Assembly (NCBI RefSeq): GCF_030718935.1
Contig: NZ_CP132194.1
Span: 620,001-684,000 of the forward strand
DNA: 64,000 nucleotides
Source of the DNA: Psychrobacter sp. M13
GTDB taxonomy: Bacteria; Pseudomonadota; Gammaproteobacteria; Pseudomonadales; Moraxellaceae
Reading direction: 5' to 3'
A model generated the notes under the pieces. It was given only the letters and a program-made list of their open reading frames with translations, made no database searches and was not told the DNA's origin. Position 1 is the stretch's first letter. Every line of letters starts with the position of its first letter. A program made the position numbers and the translations under genes. Shown piece after piece: positions 1-9,056 of this stretch.

Positions 1-1436
1 GTCGTACCACCACCCGCTTTTAGCTGGGCTTCGTAATCTCGTAAGATGTCGATAGCAGGACGGGCAACAAAGAAGATCACGAGGATACCAACAATGTTGA
101 GCCAAGCCATTAAGCCAACACCAACATCGCCAAGACCCCAAATATAACCCGCTGAGTTAAGACCACCATAAGCGACCATAAACATGATAACAAGCTTGAC
201 AACAAACTGACCTGCTTTACTAGCGCCTTTACCCATAGAGCGAGTAAGGTAAGAGATGTTGACTTCAGCGATGTAGTAGTAAGCCAAGATTGTCGTAAAG
301 GCAAAGAAGAATACCGCTATCGCAATAAAGGTATTACCAAACTGACCGTAGACTGATTCCATCGCCATCTGCGTAAATGAAGGTGAGTTAATCTCAACAG
401 TCGCCGCTACGTTTTGGACTAAGAACTGACCATCAGCAAGTTCACCTTGGATATTGTACATGCCTGTAGATAAGATCATAAAGGCAGTAGCAGAACAAAC
501 AAGTAACGTATCAACATAGACTGAGAACGCTTGTACTAGCCCTTGCTGTGCTGGATGATCGACCGCTGCAGCTGCTGCCGCGTGAGGACCTGTACCTTGA
601 CCTGCTTCGTTTGAGTAAATACCACGCTTAACACCCCAACCGATAGCAGCACCAAAACCTGCTTGAGCAGTGAAAGCGTCACCAACGATTGCACCAAACA
701 CTTCTGGAACGGCACTAAAGTTTGCGAACATGATAAATAGTGCTAGAACGATATAGCCTACTGCCATAAAAGGAACAGCATATTCAGTAAAGGTAGCGAT
801 ACGCTTGATACCACCAAAGATAATGAAGGCTAATACCAATAAGATAATACCAAGGGCGATAACACGAGTAGTACCCGTCTCAATCCCCATGAAGTTCATG
901 ACTGACCCTTCACCAGCGACCTGTGCTACCGCGTTGATAACGCCGTTGGCCTGTACACCAGGTAGGAACACACCACAAGCAATGATCGAGGATATAGCAA
1001 ATAAAATACCATACCATTTTTGACCCAGCGCTCGCTCGAAGTAATAAGCAGGACCACCACGATACTCGCCCGTGACCACGTCACGCTCTTTATAAATCTG
1101 ACCTAAGGTAGATTCTACATAAGCGGTTGATGCGCCCAAAAAGGCCACAATCCACATCCAGAATACGGCACCTGGACCACCAAAACCAATGGCAGCGGCA
1201 ACACCTGCGATGTTACCCATACCGACACGACCTGCTAGAGAGACTGCTAATGCCTGAAAAGATGAGATACCATCATTATCAGGTTTTCCTTTAAATAGCA
1301 GACGTATCATTTCGCCGAATAGACGAACTTGCACGAAGCGGGTCATAATTGAATAAAACAGACCGGCACCCAAGCATAAATAAATTAATGCTGGGCTCCA
1401 AATAATATTGTTCGCTAAATTGACTAAACCTTCCAT
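1..1436 (-). CDS. AGCS-family Na+/alanine symporter (3' end outside window)
   Basis: About 478 residues are visible; the C-terminus lies beyond base 1. The protein is a polytopic inner-membrane carrier. The segment around residue 280 carries the NEAGQGTG motif typical of the alanine/glycine:cation symporter family, and the N-terminal half has the GRVGMGNIAGVA stretch typical of the family. By family it imports alanine or glycine with Na+. The ATG at 1436 was chosen because it gives the usual MEGLVNLANN-type start, with a purine-rich stretch (AAAGGAA) just upstream on the minus strand. It stands alone on its strand and is divergent from the lemA cluster. Substrate is inferred from family only. 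Confidence 0.93.
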   Translation of the reverse strand, partial: MEGLVNLANNIIWSPALIYLCLGAGLFYSIMTRFVQVRLFGEMIRLLFKGKPDNDGISSFQALAVSLAGRVGMGNIAGVAAAIGFGGPGAVFWMWIVAFLGASTAYVESTLGQIYKERDVVTGEYRGGPAYYFERALGQKWYGILFAISSIIACGVFLPGVQANGVINAVAQVAGEGSVMNFMGIETGTTRVIALGIILLVLAFIIFGGIKRIATFTEYAVPFMAVGYIVLALFIMFANFSAVPEVFGAIVGDAFTAQAGFGAAIGWGVKRGIYSNEAGQGTGPHAAAAAAVDHPAQQGLVQAFSVYVDTLLVCSATAFMILSTGMYNIQGELADGQFLVQNVAATVEINSPSFTQMAMESVYGQFGNTFIAIAVFFFAFTTILAYYYIAEVNISYLTRSMGKGASKAGQFVVKLVIMFMVAYGGLNSAGYIWGLGDVGVGLMAWLNIVGILVIFFVARPAIDILRDYEAQLKAGGGT

Positions 1437-2189
1437 ATCTATATTCCTTTAACTGTCTCAAATTGGATACGCTCAGTGAAGATAACTATTCTTCATTGAA
1501 GCATACCGATGAGTATGGATATCAGTTGTCTGTATTTGTCCGCTAAGCTTTAGTATTATCTTTATTATCATATCGATAAAAGCTGTATAGATAAAAACTT
1601 GAGCTGCAGGGAAATTCCTTTTGCCGTAATAGTCACAATAACGCAGGGTTATCAATAAGCTATAATACTTTAAAACATCATAAACTAATGTCTTAAAACA
1701 TCATGCGATAATAATAATCCTGTTAAAAGCTAATGCATAACGCTAATAATGATATCTAAATCTAATCTACAAATAGCAATATGAATCTATGAGTATTAAA
1801 TATGTTATCAATTACTTACTAAATGTATGTGAACCATACGGCTACGTAACTGCAATTTGCCATAATTTCAATGTAATTGCTAGGTATTTTTTTGATTCAT
1901 CAGTCTCAAAGCTAGTAAAATTGAGCTAATTAGATAAACGTAGAGTAATTCAACTGTCTTGGTATTTACTCAAATTGCAAATAGGCAGAATCTGCTTCTT
2001 TTGTCTTTAAGACAAACTATGAAGTTGTATTTTGTAACGGTGAATTGTAAAACAGCCGCCATATCGTCATTATTATCACCATATACGCAGTCTGAGTGTT
2101 ATTTGCTACAAGCTATCACTGCATACTGAATAATATTTTATAAAACGAATTATTTATCTGTTTATAGTTATTTATTAGGAGAAACCTAT
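1437..2189. other. AT-rich intergenic region between divergent genes
   Basis: These 753 bases hold no convincing gene; the 60-codon reading frame at 1473-1655 on the minus strand has no recognisable features. Visible structure: a 12-mer TTAAAACATCAT repeated at 1670-1681 and 1693-1704 (period 23), and two neighbouring dyads, GCAGAATCTGC at 1985-1995 and TTTGTCTTTAAGACAAA at 2000-2016. They could be regulator sites for the divergent symporter or lemA promoters, but I cannot assign them to a protein. Confidence 0.5.
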
Positions 2190-2801
2190 ATGATATCGAA
2201 ATCTATCGTAAAACCCATGCTGCTATCAGCGGTATTAGCGACCTCTACTATCGGCCTGAGCGGCTGTGGCTATAACAATCTACAAGCGCAAGATGAGCAA
2301 GTAACGGCTTCTTGGTCAGAGGTGGTCAACCAGTATCAGCGCCGTGATGATTTAGTACCCAACTTGGTCAAAGTCGTCAAGCAGTATGCCGATCAAGAGC
2401 AAGAAGTATTTACTGGTGTGGCTCAAGCGCGCTCACAAGCAGGGGGTATTACTATAACGCCAGAGCTGCTCAACGATCCACAAGCGATGGAGCGTTATGC
2501 TGAGGCGCAGCAGCAGATGACAGGCGCTTTATCACGTCTGATGGCGGTGTCTGAGCGTTATCCTGATCTCAAGTCAGACGCGCTATTTCAAGACCTGCAA
2601 GCACAGTTAGAAGGCACGGAGAACCGCATCGCTGTCGCGCGTAACCGCTATATTCAAGAGGTACAGGGCTATAATACTACGGTACGTCAGTTCCCAACTA
2701 ATATCACCGCCAAAGTATTCGGTATGGATGCTAAGCCGAACTTTAGCGTAGCTGATGAAGAAGCTATCTCTACCGCTCCTGACGTTGAATTTGGTGAGTA
2801 G
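2190..2801 (+). CDS. LemA family lipoprotein
   Basis: 203 residues. The N-terminus is a lipoprotein signal with the lipobox LSGC at residues 23-26, so the mature protein is probably lipid-anchored in the envelope. The rest is the helical LemA domain, with the family's WSEVVNQYQRR and DLVPNLVKVVKQYA segments at about residues 42-67. A good Shine-Dalgarno (AGGAGA) precedes the ATG. LemA function is unknown. It is followed by two TPM-domain genes on the same strand, a common LemA-TPM grouping that suggests a shared envelope role. Confidence 0.93.
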   Translation: MISKSIVKPMLLSAVLATSTIGLSGCGYNNLQAQDEQVTASWSEVVNQYQRRDDLVPNLVKVVKQYADQEQEVFTGVAQARSQAGGITITPELLNDPQAMERYAEAQQQMTGALSRLMAVSERYPDLKSDALFQDLQAQLEGTENRIAVARNRYIQEVQGYNTTVRQFPTNITAKVFGMDAKPNFSVADEEAISTAPDVEFGE

Positions 2802-2980
2802 CTTTTTGCATAACAGCGAGATGAGCATAAGAGCAGATAAAGCATGGTTTTGTCTGCTTTGCTGATAATGCGGTAGGCTTTACTCATTATCGATAAGTTT
2901 GCTGTATTTTCTAGTAGGAATAACTAATTATAATTTTAAGGTACTGATTTTAAGTGCTGATATTAGGTGGTAGAGAGCAG

Positions 2981-4186
2981 ATGACCAATTCAAAAGCAAT
3001 CGCAGCAGCCTTACTTCTAACGCTTAGCGCTACTAGTATGACGGCGCTACATGCTGCATCGAATGACGTTGCTGTTGCTGCCGCTAATGATATCGCCAGT
3101 GGCAGTGACGAGCAAAATCGCAGTGTCGAGGACTTAATTGCTATCGCCAAAGCGGGCGAGAACAATGAGGCGATCAATGATGCGGTGCTGGGTAATGAAG
3201 CGATTAACGAAGCTATTTTAGGTAACGATGCCTTAGGCAACGATTCGATTAACCCAAATGCGCGCTCAGAGGCTAATAACAGTGCTACGACCAATCAAGC
3301 GCCTGTTACTTCTAGTGCTACTGGTGTTGACGTGGACAAATTGATTCTCAATAGTCCAGTCGTCGATCAAGCCAATATCTTAAATCCACAACAAAAGCAG
3401 CGCTTAGAGGCGCAGCTACAAGGTATCTATCGTCAGGGCTTAGCACAAGCGGCTGTCGTCATTGTACCGACGACTAGTGGTATACCTATCTTTGATTACT
3501 CACTACAAGCGGCTGAGAAGTGGCAGTTAGGCGAGGCCGATACTGACGATGGCTTGCTGATTGTGGTCGCTGTCAATGATCGAGATATGTACATCTTAAC
3601 GGGTTATGGTCTAGAGGGCGTATTACCTGATGGTGCCTTGAACCGTATCATTCGTAAAGATATTACTCCTTATTTTAAGCCTGAAAACGGCAGTCGCTAC
3701 TTTGAGGGCATATCTAACGGTATTAGCCAGATTGAAGCGCGCTTGACCGCAGATCCAGAGATATTAGCGCAAGCCGATGCACAAGCCGCTGAGCGTGCTC
3801 AAAGTACTGGTAGTTCTGACGAAGTGCCATCTCCTGTTTTCCTATTCATCATGGCGATGATATTCGGTAGTTTTATTACTAATATATTCGGTCGAGTATT
3901 CGGGTCAATCTTGACTTCTGGGGGTTTCTTTGTCGGGTCGCTAGCGTTAGGCGGTGGCCTTTTTATGACCATTATTATGGCTATCTTCCTGTGGTTATTC
4001 TTAATTTCACGAGGTTCAGGTGGCGGTAGAGGTGGTGGGAAAGGCGGACGTGGCGGCGGTGGGATGATATTCCTCCCAGGTGGTGGCTCTAGCGGTGGCG
4101 GCTTCGGCGGCGGTGGATTTGGTGGTGGCGGCTTCGGCGGCGGCGGCGGTGGTTTCGGTGGCGGTGGTGCTGGTGGCTCTTGGTAG
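2981..4186 (+). CDS. TPM-domain protein with glycine-rich C-terminus (YgcG-like)
   Basis: 401 residues from the ATG at 2981. A GTG nine codons upstream (2954) is in frame, but the ATG directly begins a classical signal peptide (MTNSKAIAAALLL, cleavage after LHAA) and has a purine-rich GAGAG upstream. After an Asn/Ala-rich linker comes the TPM domain, from VVDQANILNPQQKQRLEAQL to about residue 265. Two hydrophobic segments and a Gly/Phe-rich tail ending in GGAGGSW follow. This architecture is that of the YgcG/TPM_phosphatase family, secreted but membrane-anchored with a disordered Gly tail. The biochemical role is unsettled. It lies between lemA and a second TPM gene. Confidence 0.9.
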   Translation: MTNSKAIAAALLLTLSATSMTALHAASNDVAVAAANDIASGSDEQNRSVEDLIAIAKAGENNEAINDAVLGNEAINEAILGNDALGNDSINPNARSEANNSATTNQAPVTSSATGVDVDKLILNSPVVDQANILNPQQKQRLEAQLQGIYRQGLAQAAVVIVPTTSGIPIFDYSLQAAEKWQLGEADTDDGLLIVVAVNDRDMYILTGYGLEGVLPDGALNRIIRKDITPYFKPENGSRYFEGISNGISQIEARLTADPEILAQADAQAAERAQSTGSSDEVPSPVFLFIMAMIFGSFITNIFGRVFGSILTSGGFFVGSLALGGGLFMTIIMAIFLWLFLISRGSGGGRGGGKGGRGGGGMIFLPGGGSSGGGFGGGGFGGGGFGGGGGGFGGGGAGGSW

Positions 4187-4213
4187 CGACTATCTATTTT
4201 GCCATCTTGCTAT

Positions 4214-4246
4214 AGCAGCTATTTTAGCGACTTTGGTTTAGCTGCT
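4214..4246 (+). terminator. Weak hairpin after the TPM gene
   Basis: AGCAGCTA (4214-4221) pairs perfectly with TAGCTGCT (4239-4246) across a 17-base loop, but no T-run follows. It may attenuate or stabilise the lemA-TPM transcript rather than end it. Confidence 0.3.
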
Positions 4247-4301
4247 TTGGATTAATATTTAGACTGATAACGTAATTTGCTTTTATTTTGAGGAATACCC
4301 A

Positions 4302-4832
4302 ATGGAATCACTGCGCACGCAGACCACAACGACCAGCTTTTCACGCTGGTGGCGGCAAGTGCTTTTCGTACCGCTATTGCATAGTAGATGGATCACCACA
4401 GAGACTCGCCAACGGCTAAGCGCAAAGGTGACCGAGGCTGAGCGCGGTCATCGTGGCGAGGTTTTTTTGGTCATAGAAAATCATCTACCGATTAGTAGTG
4501 CCTATTATAGTAGTGCGCATGATCGCGCGGTTGAGCTATTTAGTCGCTGCCGTGTTTGGGATACCGAAGAGAACACTGGGGTTTTGGTCTACGTTAATGT
4601 CTGTGAGCACTATTTGGATATCGTCGCTGATCGGGGCATCAATGCGCATGTCAGCCCTACGGTGTGGCAGGCGATGTGCGATAAAGCCATTGCAGGTATT
4701 GCCAACAAAAACACCGAGGATAGCTTAACGGACTTGCTCGATGAGATCGGACAGCTATTGCGTCATTATTATCACCTAGAAGATGATCCAGCAGGTAATG
4801 AGCTGTCTGACACCGTGCTTTATATCAAGTAA
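4302..4832 (+). CDS. Small TPM-domain protein
   Basis: 176 residues, with TGAGGAA just upstream of the ATG. No signal peptide or membrane segment is evident; the short basic N-terminus runs straight into a TPM-like fold: HRGEVFLVIENHLP, then ENTGVLVYVNVCEHYLDIVADRGIN, where the larger paralogue has the DDGLLIVVAVNDRDMYI and YGLEG positions. It is a second, cytoplasmic-looking TPM paralogue. Its position as third gene after lemA and the larger TPM gene suggests the three act together. No catalytic activity can be assigned from sequence. Confidence 0.85.
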   Translation: MESLRTQTTTTSFSRWWRQVLFVPLLHSRWITTETRQRLSAKVTEAERGHRGEVFLVIENHLPISSAYYSSAHDRAVELFSRCRVWDTEENTGVLVYVNVCEHYLDIVADRGINAHVSPTVWQAMCDKAIAGIANKNTEDSLTDLLDEIGQLLRHYYHLEDDPAGNELSDTVLYIK

Positions 4833-4903
4833 TTATTAAAAAACTAAGCATCAAAAAACAAATAACGCATATTAGATAAAAATTTATAAAAGGCGAAGAT
4901 ATC

Positions 4904-5899
4904 ATGATTGAGTTCATCAAACGACTGCCAAAAGCCGAACTGCATCTGCATATTGAAGGTTCACTAGAGCCTGAGTTGATGTTTAGATTGGCCAAAAAAA
5001 ATAACGTTACTATTCCTTATGAGTCTGTTGAAGAACTACGCGCGGCTTATGACTTTACGAATTTGCAGAGCTTTTTGGATATCTATTATGCTGGGGCAAA
5101 GGTTCTGATCACCCAAGACGACTTTTATGATTTGACTTGGGAATATGTCCTAAAATGTGTAGAGAATAACATCGTCCATACGGAGATATTCTTTGATCCG
5201 CAGACTCATACCGAAAGAGGCATTGAGTTTGCTACTGTTATTAACGGTATCAAGCAAGCGCTAGCCGATGCCGAAAAACAATATGGTATTACCTCGGCTA
5301 TTATTATGTGTTTTTTGCGGCATTTATCACAAGAGGAAGCTTTTGCCACCTTTGAGCAGGCCCTAGAGTTTAAAGATGATATTATCGGCGTTGGGCTTGA
5401 TTCAGCAGAATTAGACAATCCACCATCGAAATTTACCGAAGTGTTTAAAGCGGCTAAGGATAAAGGCTTTAAACTGGTCGCTCATGCTGGCGAGGAAGCG
5501 GATTATTCTTATATTTATGAGGCACTAGACTTACTAGATATCGAGCGTATTGATCACGGTGTCCAGTCTATTAATAGCCCAGAGCTGATGCAGCGCCTCA
5601 AAGACGAGCAAATACCATTGACCGTCTGCCCGAACTCCAATATAGAGCTAAAAGTATTTGACAGCTATGATGAGCATAATATCAAAGAGCTGCTGGACTA
5701 CGGTCTAAATGTCAGCGTCAACTCTGATGATCCTGCTTATTTCAAAGGCTATATGAATCAGAACTTTATTAACTTGTATGAGAACATAGACCTTTCAGAA
5801 GCGGATGTGATTGAGCTAGTAAAAAATTCATTTCGCTCAGCGTTTATCAGTGATGAGCTAAAGGCCACTTATCTAGCGCAAGTCGATGCTGCGGTATAG
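4904..5899 (+). CDS. add: Adenine deaminase (adenosine deaminase-like family)
   Basis: 331 residues. The metal-dependent amidohydrolase motifs are in place: HLHIEGS (residues 15-21, first two metal histidines), the HAGE segment near residue 197, DHG near 223, and the NSDDPAYF segment near 280. The NSDDPAYF(x)GYM context and the FTNLQSFLDIYYAG and EIFFDPQTH segments resemble bacterial and fungal adenine deaminases of this family more than true adenosine deaminases, so adenine to hypoxanthine is the likelier reaction in purine salvage. Substrate choice is inference. It converges with the sirtuin gene, whose stop lies 20 bases away. Confidence 0.9.
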   Translation: MIEFIKRLPKAELHLHIEGSLEPELMFRLAKKNNVTIPYESVEELRAAYDFTNLQSFLDIYYAGAKVLITQDDFYDLTWEYVLKCVENNIVHTEIFFDPQTHTERGIEFATVINGIKQALADAEKQYGITSAIIMCFLRHLSQEEAFATFEQALEFKDDIIGVGLDSAELDNPPSKFTEVFKAAKDKGFKLVAHAGEEADYSYIYEALDLLDIERIDHGVQSINSPELMQRLKDEQIPLTVCPNSNIELKVFDSYDEHNIKELLDYGLNVSVNSDDPAYFKGYMNQNFINLYENIDLSEADVIELVKNSFRSAFISDELKATYLAQVDAAV

Positions 5900-5919
5900 T
5901 GCATAGAGTAATAGTGTTT

Positions 5920-6768
5920 TTATAGAATCCTATCTACCAATAACGGCATGACCTCGCCTGCTTTTGCGGCTAAAGTAATATCGACGAATGAGTTAGCCGT
6001 AGGGTTGGGGTTGATCTCAATAATTTTAGCGCCGTTTTGCTTGGCAAGTTGCGCCAGCCCTGCGGCAGGATAAACTAAGCTTGAGGTGCCAATGCTAATG
6101 AACACCTCACAATTTGCCGCGGCTTGCTCAGCGATTTGCCAAGAGTCCACTGGCAGCGACTCCCCAAACCAGACGATATCAGGTCTGATAAGCCCGTCGC
6201 ACTCACTACAATGAATGAGCTTAGTATCAAAATCGATATCAGATTTTGGCTGAGCTGATTGCTCAGTATAAGGCTTATGGCATTGGCTACAGCGATTACG
6301 CCATAGATGTCCATGCAAATGATGCACGGTACTGTCGATGTTATTAAGATTACCTAATGGTTTACTGTCATTTGAAGGCTCATGGCGGCTTGTTCGTTCA
6401 TGATGCTTTGCCTGTTCATGTAAGTCATCTACGTTTTGAGTAACTAATGTAATCTTGTGCGATCCTGCTTGCTGCCAGCGCGCTAGAGCAAGGTGCGCCG
6501 AGTTTGGGGCCTTGTCATGTACCAGCTGACGCCGCCACTGATACCAAGACCATACCAGCTCTGGATCACGCTCAAACGCTTCAGCACTCGCCAAATCTTC
6601 AGCGCGATACTGCTCCCAAAGCCCTGTCTGCTTATCTCTAAAGGTAGGAATACCACTCTCAGCTGAAATACCAGCCCCTGTCAAAATACAAATTTGTGAC
6701 GATTGAGCCAAAATTTGCGTAGCTTGTTGTAGGTTATCGGTTAATTTTGCCGAGGTTTCTGCTAACAT
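5920..6768 (-). CDS. cobB: NAD-dependent protein deacylase, sirtuin (CobB-like)
   Basis: 282 residues from the ATG at 6768, which has AGAGGG about 8 bases upstream. A frame 65 codons longer exists, but its extra part is antisense to the neighbouring gene. Visible Sir2 motifs: GAGISAESGIPTFRD (about 31-45), the NVDDLHEQA block, HGHL, and paired zinc cysteines CSQC and CSEC. A Y-x-x-R pair (about Y76 and R79, in WYQWRR) is the signature of class III sirtuins that remove succinyl and malonyl groups as well as acetyl. A short polar insertion follows NVDDLHEQA. Only 34 bases separate it from the divergent start of the next gene. Confidence 0.92.
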   Translation of the reverse strand: MLAETSAKLTDNLQQATQILAQSSQICILTGAGISAESGIPTFRDKQTGLWEQYRAEDLASAEAFERDPELVWSWYQWRRQLVHDKAPNSAHLALARWQQAGSHKITLVTQNVDDLHEQAKHHERTSRHEPSNDSKPLGNLNNIDSTVHHLHGHLWRNRCSQCHKPYTEQSAQPKSDIDFDTKLIHCSECDGLIRPDIVWFGESLPVDSWQIAEQAAANCEVFISIGTSSLVYPAAGLAQLAKQNGAKIIEINPNPTANSFVDITLAAKAGEVMPLLVDRIL

Positions 6769-6802
6769 AGTATTACCCTCTAATAAAAATGGATGCCCCT
6801 CT

Positions 6803-7162
6803 ATGATAGACGGAATTTGGTGGCTTGTCATACTACTAGCAGTTGGTATTGCCTTATGGCTAGTAGCCAAATCGCGCGGTGAGTCGGGCTCAAAAGGTGA
6901 GTCTGCTGTAGATATGAATTCATCTGCTAATGATGCGCTACAAAAGACCCTAAAGGTAGTCAAACAGCATTTTCCCGACTATCGAGTCGCCCGTAATCGT
7001 AACCACCTATTGATCACCAAGCAAGGGCTAAAGGTGGCTATGATTACTATTGATAAAAAAATAGCCGTTGGTCAGCGTCACTTAGGAGGCGTGCCTGTCG
7101 TTAACTACCACCGAGTACCAAATCGCACTCAGCTAAACGCTTATTTGCAGAGCGTAGAATAA
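6803..7162 (+). CDS. Small single-span membrane protein, function unknown
   Basis: 119 residues. The N-terminus is one transmembrane helix (residues 5-21, IWWLVILLAVGIALWLV), followed by a Ser/Gly-rich linker and a basic cytoplasmic-looking domain of about 75 residues (KVVKQHFPDYRVARNRNHLLI and after). I do not recognise the family. There is no strong ribosome site before the ATG, but the membrane helix starts immediately, which supports this start. It is divergent from the sirtuin with only 34 bases between the two starts, so at least one promoter must lie inside the opposite gene. Confidence 0.75.
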   Translation: MIDGIWWLVILLAVGIALWLVAKSRGESGSKGESAVDMNSSANDALQKTLKVVKQHFPDYRVARNRNHLLITKQGLKVAMITIDKKIAVGQRHLGGVPVVNYHRVPNRTQLNAYLQSVE

Positions 7163-7433
7163 GCACTATAATTTTTATAAGTGAAGTTCTTCAAATAGGA
7201 TTTTTGATAAAACTATACTTACTAATATAGTTACTAATCTTATGTGGGGTCTTATTTAGGTTTTAAAGTAGAGATAACTATAGATAAGGTGCAGGTTTTG
7301 CAGGGCACATTATAGGTATTTTTGAAATTATTAAAATAAACGATTGTTTATTGGGGTTAGGCTACGTATATTTTAAATTATTGAAAACGGATATTAATTA
7401 TTTGTACTGCGCCTTTATTTTGTAGGAACCCTA

Positions 7434-8909
7434 ATGACCTCATCTCTATTCAAACAAAAACTCACCTATAAAGTGATGGCTATGGGAGTAGCGCTGGGAA
7501 TCTGCGTATCAGCGCAGGCGACTAGCCTAATCACCACTGAGACCCTAGCGGATAGAGGCTATGCCGCCGCCCAACTTAGCCTCGGCATCAAATACGACGT
7601 CAGCGGAGCCAGCGCACAAGATATCGCAAAAGCTGTGTATTGGTATACCAAAGCGGCCAATCAAGGCAATGTCTCTGCTCAGAACAATCTTGCTTATATG
7701 TATGAGACAGGAACAGGCGTCGAGCAGGATTCTGTCAAAGCGATGTACTGGTACAAAAAATCGGCACAGCAAGGCAATGCACTGGCACAAAAAAACCTAG
7801 GAACCTTGTACGCTACAGGTCGCGGCGTTACAGCAGATGATAATCAAGCAGCGCTGTGGTACCAGCGAGCCGCTGAGCAAGGGGAAGCCTCCGCTCAGTA
7901 CAATATCGCCATTTTGTATCAACAAGGCCGCGGTGTCGAGCAAGATATTAGCAAGGCGGTCGAATGGTATCAAAAGGCGGCAGCTCAAGGCGATAGACGC
8001 TCACAGACGAGACTTGGCATCCTGTACTACAACGGCTTAGGCGTGGTAAGGGACTATAATAAAGCCTACGAATGGTATCGAAAAGCCGCCGCCCAAGAAG
8101 AATCCTCGGCACAGTATAATATCGGCCTGATGTACGATCTGGGCACAGGGTTCCAGCAGGATTATGCTGAGGCCATAAAGTGGTACAAAAAGTCAGCCGA
8201 GCAAGGTTATGACTCCGCACAAAACAATCTTGGCGTAATGTATGAGGCAGGCACAGGTACGCAGCAGAATTATGCTCAAGCGCTACAATGGTACAAAAAA
8301 GCGGCTGATCAAGGGCATGCAAACGCGCAAAATAATATTGGTCAGTTATATCAAAAGGGTTTGGGCGTCACGCAAGACTATAAGCAAGCAGTCTACTGGA
8401 TGCGCAAAGCGGCGGCTCAAGGCAATGTGCTGGGTCAGAATAATCTTGGCTATATGTATGAGAGAGGGTTCGGTGTCGAGCAAGACTATGCTCAGTCAGC
8501 CCTATGGTATAAAAAAGCCGCTGAGCAAGGTAATGCAATAGGTCAAGGCAGTTTGGGCTGGGCGTATTACTCAGGATTGGGCGTCACCCAAGACTATGCC
8601 CAAGCGCTCAGCTTACTTGAGCAATCAGCCCAAAAAGGCGCTGCTGTCGGTCAAAATAATCTCGCCATCATGTATCTAGAGGGCAATGGCGTACCGCAGG
8701 ACTATGCCAAAGCGCTTGAGCTGCTGCAAAAATCAGCGGCACAGAACTATGCCAATGCTCAGCGTAACATAGGCATTATGTACGTCAAAGGCCAAAAAGT
8801 TGCGCAAGATCTCGAACAAGCCAAGCGTTGGTTTAGCCAAGCCTGCGATAATGGCAGCTCATCTAGCTGCCAAAGTTATAAAGCGCTAAACGGTGATAAA
8901 CAAGAGTGA
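7434..8909 (+). CDS. Secreted Sel1-repeat (SLR) protein
   Basis: 491 residues: a signal peptide (MAMGVALGICVSAQA, cleavage near residue 30) followed by roughly twelve 36-residue Sel1-like repeats with the consensus A-Q-x-x-L-G-x-x-Y-x-x-G-x-G-V-x-Q-D-x-x-x-A-x-x-W-Y-x-K-A-A. The last segment has a Cys pair (ACDNGSSSSC), typical of Sel1 C-terminal capping. These repeats make an alpha/alpha solenoid used for protein binding, here in the periplasm. The partner is unknown. Nothing notable in the 271-base upstream gap besides a TAGGAAC ribosome site. A second, shorter Sel1 protein lies at 42.1-43.1 kb. Confidence 0.92.
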   Translation: MTSSLFKQKLTYKVMAMGVALGICVSAQATSLITTETLADRGYAAAQLSLGIKYDVSGASAQDIAKAVYWYTKAANQGNVSAQNNLAYMYETGTGVEQDSVKAMYWYKKSAQQGNALAQKNLGTLYATGRGVTADDNQAALWYQRAAEQGEASAQYNIAILYQQGRGVEQDISKAVEWYQKAAAQGDRRSQTRLGILYYNGLGVVRDYNKAYEWYRKAAAQEESSAQYNIGLMYDLGTGFQQDYAEAIKWYKKSAEQGYDSAQNNLGVMYEAGTGTQQNYAQALQWYKKAADQGHANAQNNIGQLYQKGLGVTQDYKQAVYWMRKAAAQGNVLGQNNLGYMYERGFGVEQDYAQSALWYKKAAEQGNAIGQGSLGWAYYSGLGVTQDYAQALSLLEQSAQKGAAVGQNNLAIMYLEGNGVPQDYAKALELLQKSAAQNYANAQRNIGIMYVKGQKVAQDLEQAKRWFSQACDNGSSSSCQSYKALNGDKQE

Positions 8910-9000
8910 CTAATGCTCGATGTGAGCCAAGTAAAAGCTGATAGAGTGTATTCCATACATCATTAAGGCTTGCTACTACTCACAGAGCATACTTATCATA

Positions 9001-9042
9001 GCGGCTAATGCTACATACGATATAGCGCTAGCCGCCTTTTTT
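9001..9042 (+). terminator. Rho-independent terminator after the Sel1 gene
   Basis: GCGGCTA (9001-9007) pairs with TAGCCGC (9029-9035), followed by CTTTTTT. It separates the Sel1 gene from the convergent minus-strand catabolic cluster. Confidence 0.75.
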
Positions 9043-9056
9043 ATGATCGTTAAGTG

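Noticed and set aside
1473..1655. 60-codon minus-strand frame in the large intergenic region
   Set aside because: No ribosome site, no domain or signal peptide, and AT-rich sequence where chance frames are common.
5920..6963. Longer sirtuin reading frame starting at 6963
   Set aside because: The extra 65 codons are antisense to the neighbouring membrane protein gene and lack a ribosome site, whereas the ATG at 6768 has a good one.
7948..8322. 124-codon minus-strand frame and the 99-codon plus frame at 8242-8541 within the Sel1 gene
   Set aside because: Both arise from the repetitive Sel1 coding DNA read in another frame; the repeats themselves fit only the 7434-8909 frame.
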